From the NCBI RefSeq assembly GCF_947492815.1, contig NZ_CANLOB010000009.1, positions 62,001 through 126,000 of the forward strand: 64,000 nt of DNA. The letters run 5' to 3'. This document shows, in pieces, positions 44,888 through 52,940 of the stretch. Origin of the DNA: an uncultured Dokdonia sp. (GTDB taxonomy: Bacteria > Bacteroidota > Bacteroidia > Flavobacteriales > Flavobacteriaceae). Positions within the stretch are counted from its first letter, which is position 1. Each line of letters begins with the position of its first letter. A program made the position numbers and the translations under genes. A model generated the notes under the pieces. It was not told the origin of the DNA and did no database searches. It worked only from the letters and a program-made list of their open reading frames with translations.

Positions 44888-45636
44888 TTTCTGCGTTCTC
44901 GTACTTCAGGAAAGTCTTGTAAAACTACAGATTCTACTTTAGAAATTAAGGCATCTATAGGCGCACTATCCACAAAGAAAGGCTCATGTATCTTATGATG
45001 CATATGTACTCCGATATCCATTGGAAAACCTCCCCATCTATTTAATTTCCATGATTCGTTTATTGTAATAGGAACAATAAGTGCTGTGGGCATTGCTTCA
45101 AATAACGTTTTGAGACCGGCTGTAGCAAATCGCATTGGGATTCCGTCACGGCTACGTGTTCCTTCGGCAAATATGACTACAGAACGATGATGTGTATTTA
45201 AGTAGGTAGTAAGATCTTTTATGGCTTGCACAGCTTGCACTTTGTCTTTGCGATCTATTAATACAGAACCTCCATATTTTAGATTAAATGAAATGCTTGG
45301 AATGCCTTTTCCAAGCTCTTTTTTGCTAATAAATTTAGGATGTAAATGTCGCAAGTACCATATTATTGGCGGTATATCATACGTGCCTTGATGATTAGCC
45401 ACAATGATACAAGGTTGGTTTAAAGAAATTTTGTGTGGATTTTCAAATCGAAACCGTGTCCCTAATACATTGAGACAACGAAGTAGAAAGAAATTAAGCA
45501 CATCTACACTTTTTTTATGTGCTTGATAGCCAAAAATATGTAAACAGACCCACTGTATAGGATGGAAAAACACCAATGTAAACCCAAATAAGAGGTAATA
45601 TAGAATGGTTGCCGGATACGCTATAATTTTTTTCAT
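44884..45636 (-). CDS. plsC: 1-acyl-sn-glycerol-3-phosphate acyltransferase
   Basis: Transfers an acyl chain to lysophosphatidate to form phosphatidate in membrane lipid synthesis. The 250-aa protein has an N-terminal membrane helix, the catalytic NHQGTYD (HxxxxD) and the substrate-binding FAEGTRSRDG motif, followed by the VPITI strand. Element copy C sits directly upstream of its start, overlapping the region where the promoter should be. Confidence 0.93.
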   Translation of the reverse strand: MKKIIAYPATILYYLLFGFTLVFFHPIQWVCLHIFGYQAHKKSVDVLNFFLLRCLNVLGTRFRFENPHKISLNQPCIIVANHQGTYDIPPIIWYLRHLHPKFISKKELGKGIPSISFNLKYGGSVLIDRKDKVQAVQAIKDLTTYLNTHHRSVVIFAEGTRSRDGIPMRFATAGLKTLFEAMPTALIVPITINESWKLNRWGGFPMDIGVHMHHKIHEPFFVDSAPIDALISKVESVVLQDFPEVRERRK

Positions 45637-45637
45637 G

Positions 45638-45705
45638 AGTATGCTTTAACGCTTTGCTCTCCTTATGATTGTGAATTTCATGAGATTGATTTCGCGAAAG
45701 CGTAA
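45638..45705. repeat. Interspersed element, copy C
   Basis: About 68 bp, in reverse orientation relative to copies A and B. On the minus strand it runs from TTTACGCTTTCGCGAAAT through TTCACAATCATAAGGAGAG to GCGTTAAAGCATACT. It lies immediately before the plsC start codon. Confidence 0.75.
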
Positions 45706-45734
45706 AAATATAGAAACCTTTTGTAAAAGGGAAA

Positions 45735-47354
45735 CTAGTTAATAATGACCTTTTTTATATGACGATCATTCTCGGATGAAATCTCTAAAAAATAAATACC
45801 CGTTGCATAATTTTTAACATCAATAGTTGTAGTATTTCCTTGAATATTTTTTGATGCTATTTTTTCTCCTAAAGTACTATAAAGACTTATTATAGATGGA
45901 GCGTTGTGCGTATTCTGTAATTGTATATTTATATAATCACTAGCAGGATTCGGACTCACAAAAGATAATAACGTCTCTGGATTTTGAAGCCCAAGAATTG
46001 CCTGTATTTCATTGATTGCATTTTCCATATTGGGTAAGGGACCTATATGTGCCTCACTTTCTCCTTGTGGGGTTCCTGTTTCTATTAATAAATCTCTTAG
46101 TTGAATGCTAGTTAAATACTCTTCTGTAAGGTCATAATAATATCCTTGTAAAACAGCTACACACCCAGAAACAATAGCCGTAGCAGAACTGGTGCCATTA
46201 AAATTATCTGTATACCCTTGATTAAAATCATTACCTATTTGAATAACTCCAGATCCAGATGTTGTAAAAACATCAAGCCCCCAACCATGTACATTTACTC
46301 TAGATCCATAATTACCTGCAGAGATTATGTCTTGATCTAGGGTAAGGGGGTCATGATTAATGTCAGGGGTTCCAGCACTAACTATTATAGCTCCGCTATC
46401 TCCACGATCTATATATTCTTGATAAAAGTCACTATCAAGGTCTTGTGCTCCATTTCCTGCTGCTGCAACAATTATTATTCCTGCCTCTGTAGCTACTTTT
46501 GTAAGATCCCAGATAACTTGATCAAACTCTGAAGGAGTAAAGCGATAAATATCTCCATCTTCGATTACTAAACCTTGTATTTCATAAATAATAACATCTC
46601 CCATATTTGAATCTTGTATAGCACTTGAAATTGCGAGAGGTTCATCAAAACCATTTTCTAGAGTAACCCGAGGATATACTATATATTGATCTGCTCCAAA
46701 AGCAAGACCAGTAGTACCGTAACTTCCATTATCTGAATAGATGACTCCAGCAACCTCAGTTCCGTGATCTTGATCAATTCCGGTATCGGGTAAAGTAACA
46801 TTGGGTTGGATACTTGTACTCTGATCATTTAATTCCTCATGATTTAAATTTATTCCTTCTTCTATATCCCTTATACTTATTCCTTCTCCAGAGAACCCTA
46901 ATTCCCAAGCATATCTCATAGACACTCCTGGATTATGTTCTATATATCCCTGAAGGGCTTCAAAAAGAGGGGTTACAGGTGGTATATCTCCCGGTAATAC
47001 GGCAGGAGTAATTGTTTTTTTATAACAATATACCACACTAGGAAGTTCATTTAAATCAGAAATCAATGCATCAATATTATGTCCAGATGTGGAAGGTTCT
47101 ATTTTAAAAATATTCTTTATAGAGTGTCCGTTCTTTGATAAACTTTCAATTTTTTTATCAGAAAGTGCAAGAGCTTTTTTTATAGTAAAATCATATTGAG
47201 CTTTTAATGTATTGAATTGTGGTAGTGTAGAAAGGTTCTCTAGTTCTTGAAGCTCTAATGCAGCATCAAATTTTATATATATAGCAGTATGATCTTGACC
47301 TTGACAAACAATAATACTAGTTATAAAACTAATAGTAAGTAGTATTTTACGCAT
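45735..47354 (-). CDS. Subtilisin-like (S8) protease with T9SS sorting tail
   Basis: A 539-aa secreted protease. Signal peptide (TISFITSIIVCQGQ), a propeptide-like region (about 22-130), and an S8 catalytic domain with Asp163 in IRDIEEG, His197 in DHGTEVAG, oxyanion Asn301 in AAAGNGAQD and Ser389 in NGTSSATA. The last about 75 residues (SFVSPNPASDYINIQL to NDRHIKKVIIN) are a type A C-terminal sorting domain for the type IX secretion system. It is therefore exported to the cell surface or medium; its targets are unknown. Confidence 0.93.
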   Translation of the reverse strand: MRKILLTISFITSIIVCQGQDHTAIYIKFDAALELQELENLSTLPQFNTLKAQYDFTIKKALALSDKKIESLSKNGHSIKNIFKIEPSTSGHNIDALISDLNELPSVVYCYKKTITPAVLPGDIPPVTPLFEALQGYIEHNPGVSMRYAWELGFSGEGISIRDIEEGINLNHEELNDQSTSIQPNVTLPDTGIDQDHGTEVAGVIYSDNGSYGTTGLAFGADQYIVYPRVTLENGFDEPLAISSAIQDSNMGDVIIYEIQGLVIEDGDIYRFTPSEFDQVIWDLTKVATEAGIIIVAAAGNGAQDLDSDFYQEYIDRGDSGAIIVSAGTPDINHDPLTLDQDIISAGNYGSRVNVHGWGLDVFTTSGSGVIQIGNDFNQGYTDNFNGTSSATAIVSGCVAVLQGYYYDLTEEYLTSIQLRDLLIETGTPQGESEAHIGPLPNMENAINEIQAILGLQNPETLLSFVSPNPASDYINIQLQNTHNAPSIISLYSTLGEKIASKNIQGNTTTIDVKNYATGIYFLEISSENDRHIKKVIIN

Positions 47355-47420
47355 ATAGAGATTAAGTTATAATTCTTAAATAAAGAATGATTTTCAATAA
47401 AAGTAAGAAATAACATACGA

Positions 47421-47452
47421 TAAAAAAAAACCGCTCTGTTTTAGAGCGGTTT
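47421..47452 (-). terminator. Rho-independent terminator of the bacilliredoxin gene
   Basis: A 10-bp perfect stem AAACCGCTCT / AGAGCGGTTT with loop GTTTT. On the minus strand it is followed by a run of at least seven T (A-run at 47422-47430). It lies 24 bp after the bacilliredoxin stop. Confidence 0.9.
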
Positions 47453-47475
47453 CTATCATTTTGATAATGTTGTTG

Positions 47476-47886
47476 TTAACAATGCTCATCAAAAGCATCG
47501 ATAAGATTTTCTGCGATCATCTCTGCTGGACGTCCTTCAATGTGGTGACGCTCTAACATATGCACAAGCTCTCCATCTTTAAATAATGCCATAGAAGGAC
47601 TAGAAGGAGGGAATGGAACCATAAAACTACGAGCGAGATCTGTTGCTTCGGCATCTACACCTGCAAAAACAGTATAGATATTATCTGGTTTTTTACCATT
47701 GTGTACAGCATGTACTGCTGCTGGGCGTGCATTACGAGCCGCACAACCACAAACAGAATTTACAACCATAAGTGTTGTTCCTTCTTTTTTCATAGCTGCG
47801 TGTACGTCGTCTGTTGTATGTAATTCGGTGAAGCCATTATTGGTAAGGTCTTCACGCATCGGTTTTACTAAATCTGCTGGATACAT
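47476..47886 (-). CDS. BrxA/BrxB-family bacilliredoxin
   Basis: A 136-aa thioredoxin-like protein with the CGC active-site motif (VNSVCGCAARNARPA near residue 53) characteristic of bacilliredoxins (YphP/YqiW family), which reduce mixed disulfides with low-molecular thiols such as bacillithiol. The ATG at 47886 is chosen because MYPADLVKPMREDL is the usual family N-terminus; an upstream in-frame start adds ten residues. It is a single gene with its own terminator. Confidence 0.92.
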   Translation of the reverse strand: MYPADLVKPMREDLTNNGFTELHTTDDVHAAMKKEGTTLMVVNSVCGCAARNARPAAVHAVHNGKKPDNIYTVFAGVDAEATDLARSFMVPFPPSSPSMALFKDGELVHMLERHHIEGRPAEMIAENLIDAFDEHC

Positions 47887-47971
47887 AATCAATTTATTTT
47901 GAGTACAAAGGTACAAAAAGTGTACCTGAATTCTTATTGTGTAAATATGTCAGTTAAATGATATGTATAAA

Positions 47972-48694
47972 TTATGAAGTTGTAGCAGTTCCTTTTTTAG
48001 AATTGATATATCGTAATACTAAAGTATCTGTGATCCAACCTGATAATTTTCCATTTACATCTTCTACAAATACATCTTTACAGTTTGGTGTTGCATTGAT
48101 CTTTTCTCTAACTTTTTCTAGAATCTCATTTTCTTTTACCATAACAATTTTGTCTACGATACCTTCAAACTTTTTTATAAAATCTTCCATTTTTTGAGAA
48201 GTGTCAACGGGTTTACTCTTGCCAGAAGTTTCTTTTACTGGTTTTGATAAAATAGAGGCATGAATTACATACTTTACATTGCCTTGTGCATTAAGTATAG
48301 GTAATCTGGATTTATCTACGTCCATTAAAAAATCAATAATATCCTGGACTGTTTTTGTTTTAATATCTTCCCATTTTTTTAAAACCATTGTTTTTTTGCT
48401 AATCATGATTTGATTTACCATCACATCATCTAGTAACTCTGGAGTGAGTTTATCAATGATTTTTTCATATTGTTTACTAGCAGCCTCATAATTTTCCTTT
48501 CCAAAATAAAACGCAAGCACAACGCCTACCCAGGTACCTAAAAGAGGTAATATTGAAGAATAAACAAACTGATAATCGTCGGAGTCGGCGCCACTATGGG
48601 AAAGAATTTTATAAGTAACGTATATCAAAACAATAGCAGAAATAGCTATAACCATAAGACTTAATCGCTCTCTAAAACTTTTCATAATTGACAA
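47972..48694 (-). CDS. Membrane protein with CBS-like domain
   Basis: A 240-aa protein. Two N-terminal helices (about 13-31 and 43-64, IYVTYKILSH and LGTWVGVVLAFYFG) are followed by a cytoplasmic part that resembles a CBS pair: VQDIIDFLMDVDKSRLPILN and the final KDVFVEDVNGKLSGWITDTLVL. CBS domains bind adenosyl ligands and regulate partner proteins. The target is unknown and the call rests on pattern alone. Confidence 0.65.
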   Translation of the reverse strand: MSIMKSFRERLSLMVIAISAIVLIYVTYKILSHSGADSDDYQFVYSSILPLLGTWVGVVLAFYFGKENYEAASKQYEKIIDKLTPELLDDVMVNQIMISKKTMVLKKWEDIKTKTVQDIIDFLMDVDKSRLPILNAQGNVKYVIHASILSKPVKETSGKSKPVDTSQKMEDFIKKFEGIVDKIVMVKENEILEKVREKINATPNCKDVFVEDVNGKLSGWITDTLVLRYINSKKGTATTS

Positions 48695-48876
48695 GGTATT
48701 AATTAATGTAAATATATAAAAATCAATATTTTAAAATATTTTTAGTTCAATATTGTAAAATTATAAAACACATATGGTATTAAGAATACAGGGTATTGGG
48801 TATATTTTGTGTACCCGTAGCGTTTAATGAAACCGTAACAATACAAACAATCTAGCGTCATATATACTAGAACCCT

Positions 48877-48884
48877 TATTTTTG
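48877..48884 (+). promoter_or_regulatory. Candidate -7 box upstream of the TerB/DnaJ gene
   Basis: TATTTTTG fits TAnnTTTG, 26 bp before the ATG at 48911. No clear -33 element. Confidence 0.35.
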
Positions 48885-48910
48885 TGGTTCTTTAGTAATA
48901 AGAAATGTAA

Positions 48911-49672
48911 ATGATTAAATATATAGGTGCAGTTCTGGGTTGGTTTCTAGGAAGAGGTTTTTTTGGTGCTGTGATAGGGTATTTTTTGGGAAGCGCAGCA
49001 GATAAGTTGTTTTCTTCAAATAAAGAAGGGACACCTCGAAAAACGAGAGGTTTTAAAGATGTCTTTGAGCAAGCTACTAGAGAATCAGTATCTCCAGGTG
49101 ATTTTGAATTAAACTTACTTTCGTTAGCCTCTATTGTGATTAAGGCAGATGGTACTGTGAGCCAAACAGAATTAGATTATGCACGTCAGTATTTTGTGAG
49201 AGCTTATGGAAAGGAACGTGCTAATGCTACCTTTAGAACCTTTAATGATGTGATAAAAAAACGAGAGGTCTCTGCAGCACGTATTTGTCAGTATTTAAAT
49301 ATGCGTACACGCTATGAAGTCCGATTGCAGATTTTACATTTCTTATTCGGAATTGCACAAGCTGATGGAAATGTAAGCGAACCTGAAGTGAATATCATGT
49401 CAGAAATTGCAGGTTATTTTAGAATAAATCGCCAAGATTTTGAAAGCATTAAAGCGATGTTTTTTAAAAATGCAGACAGCGCGTATAAGATTTTAGAAAT
49501 TTCAAAAGATGCGACCAATGATGAGGTGAAAAAAGCCTTTCGTACCATGGCAAAAAAATACCATCCTGACAAACTACAACATATGGATGAAGCCTATCGT
49601 AAAGGCGCAGAAGATAAATTCAGAAAAGTACAGGAAGCGTACGAAACCATCCAGAAAGAACGAGGGATGTAA
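48911..49672 (+). CDS. TerB-like and DnaJ-domain protein (DjlA-like)
   Basis: A 253-aa protein with a glycine-rich hydrophobic N-terminus (GAVLGWFLGRGFFGAVIGYF) that could anchor it in the membrane, a TerB-like helical domain (about 60-180: LNLLSLASIVIKADGTVSQ, FGIAQADGNVSEPEVNIM) and a C-terminal J domain (about 195-253) with the HPD motif in KKYHPDKL. J domains stimulate Hsp70 ATPase, so this is a likely membrane-bound DnaK co-chaperone. Confidence 0.9.
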   Translation: MIKYIGAVLGWFLGRGFFGAVIGYFLGSAADKLFSSNKEGTPRKTRGFKDVFEQATRESVSPGDFELNLLSLASIVIKADGTVSQTELDYARQYFVRAYGKERANATFRTFNDVIKKREVSAARICQYLNMRTRYEVRLQILHFLFGIAQADGNVSEPEVNIMSEIAGYFRINRQDFESIKAMFFKNADSAYKILEISKDATNDEVKKAFRTMAKKYHPDKLQHMDEAYRKGAEDKFRKVQEAYETIQKERGM

Positions 49673-49673
49673 T

Positions 49674-49714
49674 CCCTCTCCCCTATATCAACTCTTTCAA
49701 AAGGAAGAAGGGAC
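49674..49714. repeat. REP-like repeat, diverged
   Basis: CCCTCTCCCCTATATC, then CTCTTTC-AAAA-GGAAGAAGGGA. It has the same CCCTCtCCCC and GAAGGGA ends as the repeats around hemD. It sits right after the TerB/DnaJ stop, between convergent genes. Confidence 0.6.
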
Positions 49715-49738
49715 TTTTTATTTCCTTAAGAGAATGTA

Positions 49739-50296
49739 TTACCTTTCTTCTAAGGAAGGAGTCTGATTATTTTTTATTGTATTCTCTTCATTCATTCTTT
49801 TTAAAATCATCTTTATTTGCCCTTGATGATTGATTTCATCGTCAATTACATGCCTGAGATGATAATAGTAATTTCCTATGCTATTACCATTAGAAAGTAT
49901 GATTTCTTTAAATAACCATTCGTCATTTAATTTTTTTAAATAGGATAATGTGTTTTCTCTAATGGTATTTAATTCTTTCTTGTAGAACGCTACATCATTT
50001 CCAAAAACTAATCGTTTATGCATGTTAAATGGCATAACATTACCAAATAATTTGAATTCATCTTCAGTGATACCTCTATTGTAAAAATGATTTAATTGAA
50101 ACTTAAACTCATGACAAGCAATATGTAATAGTAAAGTACCAATACTATTGCTATATGTATCAAAATTGAAATCTAAATCAATACTTGTTAATTCTTTTGT
50201 TTTTAACAAACGATACGTTTCATTTCTGATGTATTCCATTTCAGAAACTAAAATACCTATCTGAAAGTCAAAACCTTGTTTAGAAATTAGATGCAT
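49739..50296 (-). CDS. DinB-like (DUF664) protein
   Basis: A 185-aa helical-bundle protein with the metal-ligand pattern of the DinB superfamily: His in LLLHIACHEFKF and the HxxxDEINHQGQIKMI segment near residue 150. Family members are metalloenzymes, often thiol transferases, and many have no known function. It lies 74 bp downstream of the lanthipeptide-like gene, on the same strand. Confidence 0.8.
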   Translation of the reverse strand: MHLISKQGFDFQIGILVSEMEYIRNETYRLLKTKELTSIDLDFNFDTYSNSIGTLLLHIACHEFKFQLNHFYNRGITEDEFKLFGNVMPFNMHKRLVFGNDVAFYKKELNTIRENTLSYLKKLNDEWLFKEIILSNGNSIGNYYYHLRHVIDDEINHQGQIKMILKRMNEENTIKNNQTPSLEER

Positions 50297-50370
50297 ATCC
50301 GTTCTATATTTTTAATTCAGATAAGGTATCCTTAGAATATCTTATCTGAATACAATTACTTATTTAATAA

Positions 50371-50567
50371 CTAGCCTAATTTTGGAGGAGTATCCCCTGT
50401 CATGTGTTGAGACCAATTACAATCAACGTTTATTGAAGTGTAGGGACAGGAAACACATGTTTCATAAGCAGGCATTGATCTTGCATCACCTCCTATAATA
50501 GTTTTACTAGAAAGCGTAGAAATTGTTTCTTTTTTTAAGTTTAAGTTTTTTAAATTCTTTTTTTCAT
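50371..50567 (-). pseudogene. Class I lanthipeptide-type precursor, one-base frameshift after the ATG
   Basis: From the AAG codon near 50559 the frame reads KNLKNLNLKKETISTLSSKT, then IIGG, and a core of about 38 residues containing three Cys, five Thr and four Ser, ending PPKLG with a stop at 50371. The leader matches the Bacteroidetes MKKKNLK..L.KK.IS.L pattern (L1a-type) and a GG cleavage site. But the only upstream ATG (50567) is followed by seven A; eight A would give MKKKNLK in frame, whereas the given sequence yields MKKRI and a stop. So it is either a disrupted gene, a slippage-regulated one or a base-call error. No LanB, LanC or exporter is nearby. Confidence 0.7.
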
Positions 50568-50783
50568 TTTGAATACCTTTAAAAGGTTAATAATTAGGTA
50601 TTAATCTTTAACATATTAATCATAGTGTATTCATAATGAGTAAGTTTTGACAAACTTTTGCCATAAGCATCTTAAGATTAATGAATCTTCGTAAGATGCG
50701 ATAGAAATAAAATTATAGATGATACAAAGTGGAGAAGTACTAAGGAAGCAAAAGAGTATCTGGTAGAACTATTACTTGAATGT

Positions 50784-51962
50784 TTAGTTTTGATTGTTTG
50801 AAAAAATAGTACGAAGCGAATTAAAACTTCTACTAAAAACTGCCTTTATAAATTCCTTTTTAGGTAAGCTCCAGATAATCTGTAACTCCTCTTTAAAAGT
50901 AGTTTCATCATCTAGAAATCTAAAAATACGATCTGTAGGATTGTTTTTAAACATTTCGCCAAATATAGGAGCGCCCAAATGATTTTTACGGTATAATACA
51001 TCTACCAACAACAAATCATACCACCAGAAACGTGTGCGTTTTGAAAAGCCACGTAAATCTTTTCCCGTTTTCAGAAAATCAACCAAAGTCGCTGTCTTTT
51101 TTAAGGTATGCTTAAAGGTAAACCCTGTACTCGCTTTAGTCCATCCACCGGCACTACCTATATGAATAATTCGTTTTGAGTTATGCTTGTCAAAACGATA
51201 GGAAGACATGGGAATATCTCCTTGTTCTTTTGCTTCAATGCTATATTGCAATATGTCTATACTAGTTAAGTATTCCTGAATTGCCGTTTCATATTCAGCA
51301 TCTTCAAGCAGCTCTTTAGAAAATAACGTGTACTCAAATAATGCTTCTGTAGGTGAGGTAGGTAATACATACATAAAGCGGCAGTTTCCTTTTTGAGGCA
51401 CTGTAAAATCCATAAATGTAGCAACCTCAGGATTAAAAACAGGTTTTTCTGTCTTGATAAACCATCCAATAAAATGCTGTTTCAAATACTGATGCTGTGA
51501 TTGTTTTTCTAAGGTAGTAAGCTTTAAAAAACTATTGCATACGCGATCTGCAGTGAGTGTTTGCTGTGTGGTAGTCACCGTTACTTTATCGGTGAGTTCT
51601 TCTATATCGGTAACGTGTTCTTGTAAAAATGAAATGTGTGGTTTTGTGGCTAGGTACGCTTTCGCGAAAGCGTAAAAATCTTTCCCTTCAATTTTTTTAT
51701 ACGCATACGGTTGTATCGTAATCTCATCAGAAAACACAGGGCTTTTAAAACCGATTTTTGGCCAATGATGTGAAACTACTTCTTCAAATAGATCTGAGTG
51801 TGACTCCCAAAAACACCATGTACGATCATTTTTTTCCTTTGCTGATTGATCAATAATAAGAATGGATTTTGTATCAAAAAACGAGTCTTTCGCCATTCGA
51901 TAGGCCAATGTAAGTCCAGAAAGACCACCCCCAAGAATGATATAATCATAGTGTGTTTGCAC
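50784..51962 (-). CDS. crtY: Lycopene cyclase
   Basis: A 392-aa FAD-dependent enzyme that forms beta-rings on lycopene to give beta-carotene, the precursor of zeaxanthin and retinal in flavobacteria. The N-terminal dinucleotide motif is DYIILGGGLSGLTLAYRM; DRTWCFW near residue 46 and HIGSAGGWTKASTGFTF near 270 are CrtY signatures. Upstream on the same strand lie the HDAC-fold gene and tex. A palindrome is read as YAFAKAY. Retinal for a proteorhodopsin is a possible use but none is in the window. Confidence 0.92.
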   Translation of the reverse strand: MQTHYDYIILGGGLSGLTLAYRMAKDSFFDTKSILIIDQSAKEKNDRTWCFWESHSDLFEEVVSHHWPKIGFKSPVFSDEITIQPYAYKKIEGKDFYAFAKAYLATKPHISFLQEHVTDIEELTDKVTVTTTQQTLTADRVCNSFLKLTTLEKQSQHQYLKQHFIGWFIKTEKPVFNPEVATFMDFTVPQKGNCRFMYVLPTSPTEALFEYTLFSKELLEDAEYETAIQEYLTSIDILQYSIEAKEQGDIPMSSYRFDKHNSKRIIHIGSAGGWTKASTGFTFKHTLKKTATLVDFLKTGKDLRGFSKRTRFWWYDLLLVDVLYRKNHLGAPIFGEMFKNNPTDRIFRFLDDETTFKEELQIIWSLPKKEFIKAVFSRSFNSLRTIFSNNQN

Positions 51963-51982
51963 GGAACGAAGTTACGTAAATT

Positions 51983-52021
51983 CCCTCACCCCTAAACCCC
52001 CTTTCCCAAAAGGAGAAGGGA
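51983..52021. repeat. REP-like repeat upstream of crtY
   Basis: CCCTCACCCCTAAACCC, then CCCTTTCCC-AAAA-GGAGAAGGGA. Same family as the repeats at hemD. It falls between the crtY start and the HDAC-fold gene stop. Confidence 0.7.
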
Positions 52022-52034
52022 CTTTAATTTGGAT

Positions 52035-52937
52035 TTAAAAATAAATATCTTGTGCTAATCTAAAGGTATTAGCATGTGCTTCGATAATCGTTTTTATTTC
52101 TGGAGAATACCCACCACCCATACTACATTGTACAGGAATTTGAAGATCATAACAGGTTTGCAATACATACCGATCGCGTTCTGCACAACCAGTTAAACTA
52201 CAACCAAGTTTTCCTAATTTGTCACTGCTTAATATATCAACACCACTTAGATAAAAAATAAAGTCAGGCTGCTCTTGTGCGATAAGTTGGGGTAATGTCT
52301 CTTTTAAAATAGCTAAGTATACTGTGTCTTGGGTGTCTGTTTCTAAAGCAATATCCAGGTCTGACACTTCTTTTTTAAACGGGTAATTCGCTTTTCCATG
52401 CATAGAAAAAGTAAACACACTAGGATCGTTCTGGAAAATCTCAGCGGTGCCATTGCCTTGATGTACATCTAGATCAACTATGAGTATTTTTTTTGCAAGT
52501 CCGTTGGCTTGTAAATAACGAGCCCCAATGGCTTGGTCATTCAGCATACAGAAGGCTTCCCCATGATCTGTATAGGCATGGTGTGTGCCACCAGCAATAT
52601 TCATAGCAATACCATGTTTAAGTGCGTGTGTACAACCATCTATAGTTCCTTGTGCAATGATAAGTTCGCGTTCTACAAGCTCTTTAGACAATGGAAACCC
52701 TATTTTCCGAGCTTCACGGCGTTCTATCTCTAGTGCTTTCAGAAGGGTAAGATATTCTTGTGTATGACATCGTAATACATGTACATCTTCTATGGTTGTG
52801 GGTTCAAAAAAGTTATCTTCTGTACACGTACCTTCATGTATGAGTTGTCGTGGTAACAAATCATACTTTGCCATAGGAAAACGATGCCCATCAGGTAAAT
52901 GATGTTTATAGATAGGATGGAAGGCTATTTTAAGCAC
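52035..52937 (-). CDS. Histone-deacetylase-fold hydrolase (AcuC-like)
   Basis: A 300-aa Zn-dependent deacetylase-superfamily enzyme. The active-site pieces GGTHHAYTDHGEAFCMLND (tandem His), LDVHQGNGTAEIF (Asp-x-His metal ligands) and YLSGVDILSSDKLG (second Asp) are intact. Bacterial members deacetylate small amides, polyamines or acetyl-CoA synthetase; the substrate here is unknown. It lies 4 bp after the stop of the 479-aa family gene, so one transcript is likely. Confidence 0.93.
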   Translation of the reverse strand: MLKIAFHPIYKHHLPDGHRFPMAKYDLLPRQLIHEGTCTEDNFFEPTTIEDVHVLRCHTQEYLTLLKALEIERREARKIGFPLSKELVERELIIAQGTIDGCTHALKHGIAMNIAGGTHHAYTDHGEAFCMLNDQAIGARYLQANGLAKKILIVDLDVHQGNGTAEIFQNDPSVFTFSMHGKANYPFKKEVSDLDIALETDTQDTVYLAILKETLPQLIAQEQPDFIFYLSGVDILSSDKLGKLGCSLTGCAERDRYVLQTCYDLQIPVQCSMGGGYSPEIKTIIEAHANTFRLAQDIYF

Positions 52938-52940
52938 ATT

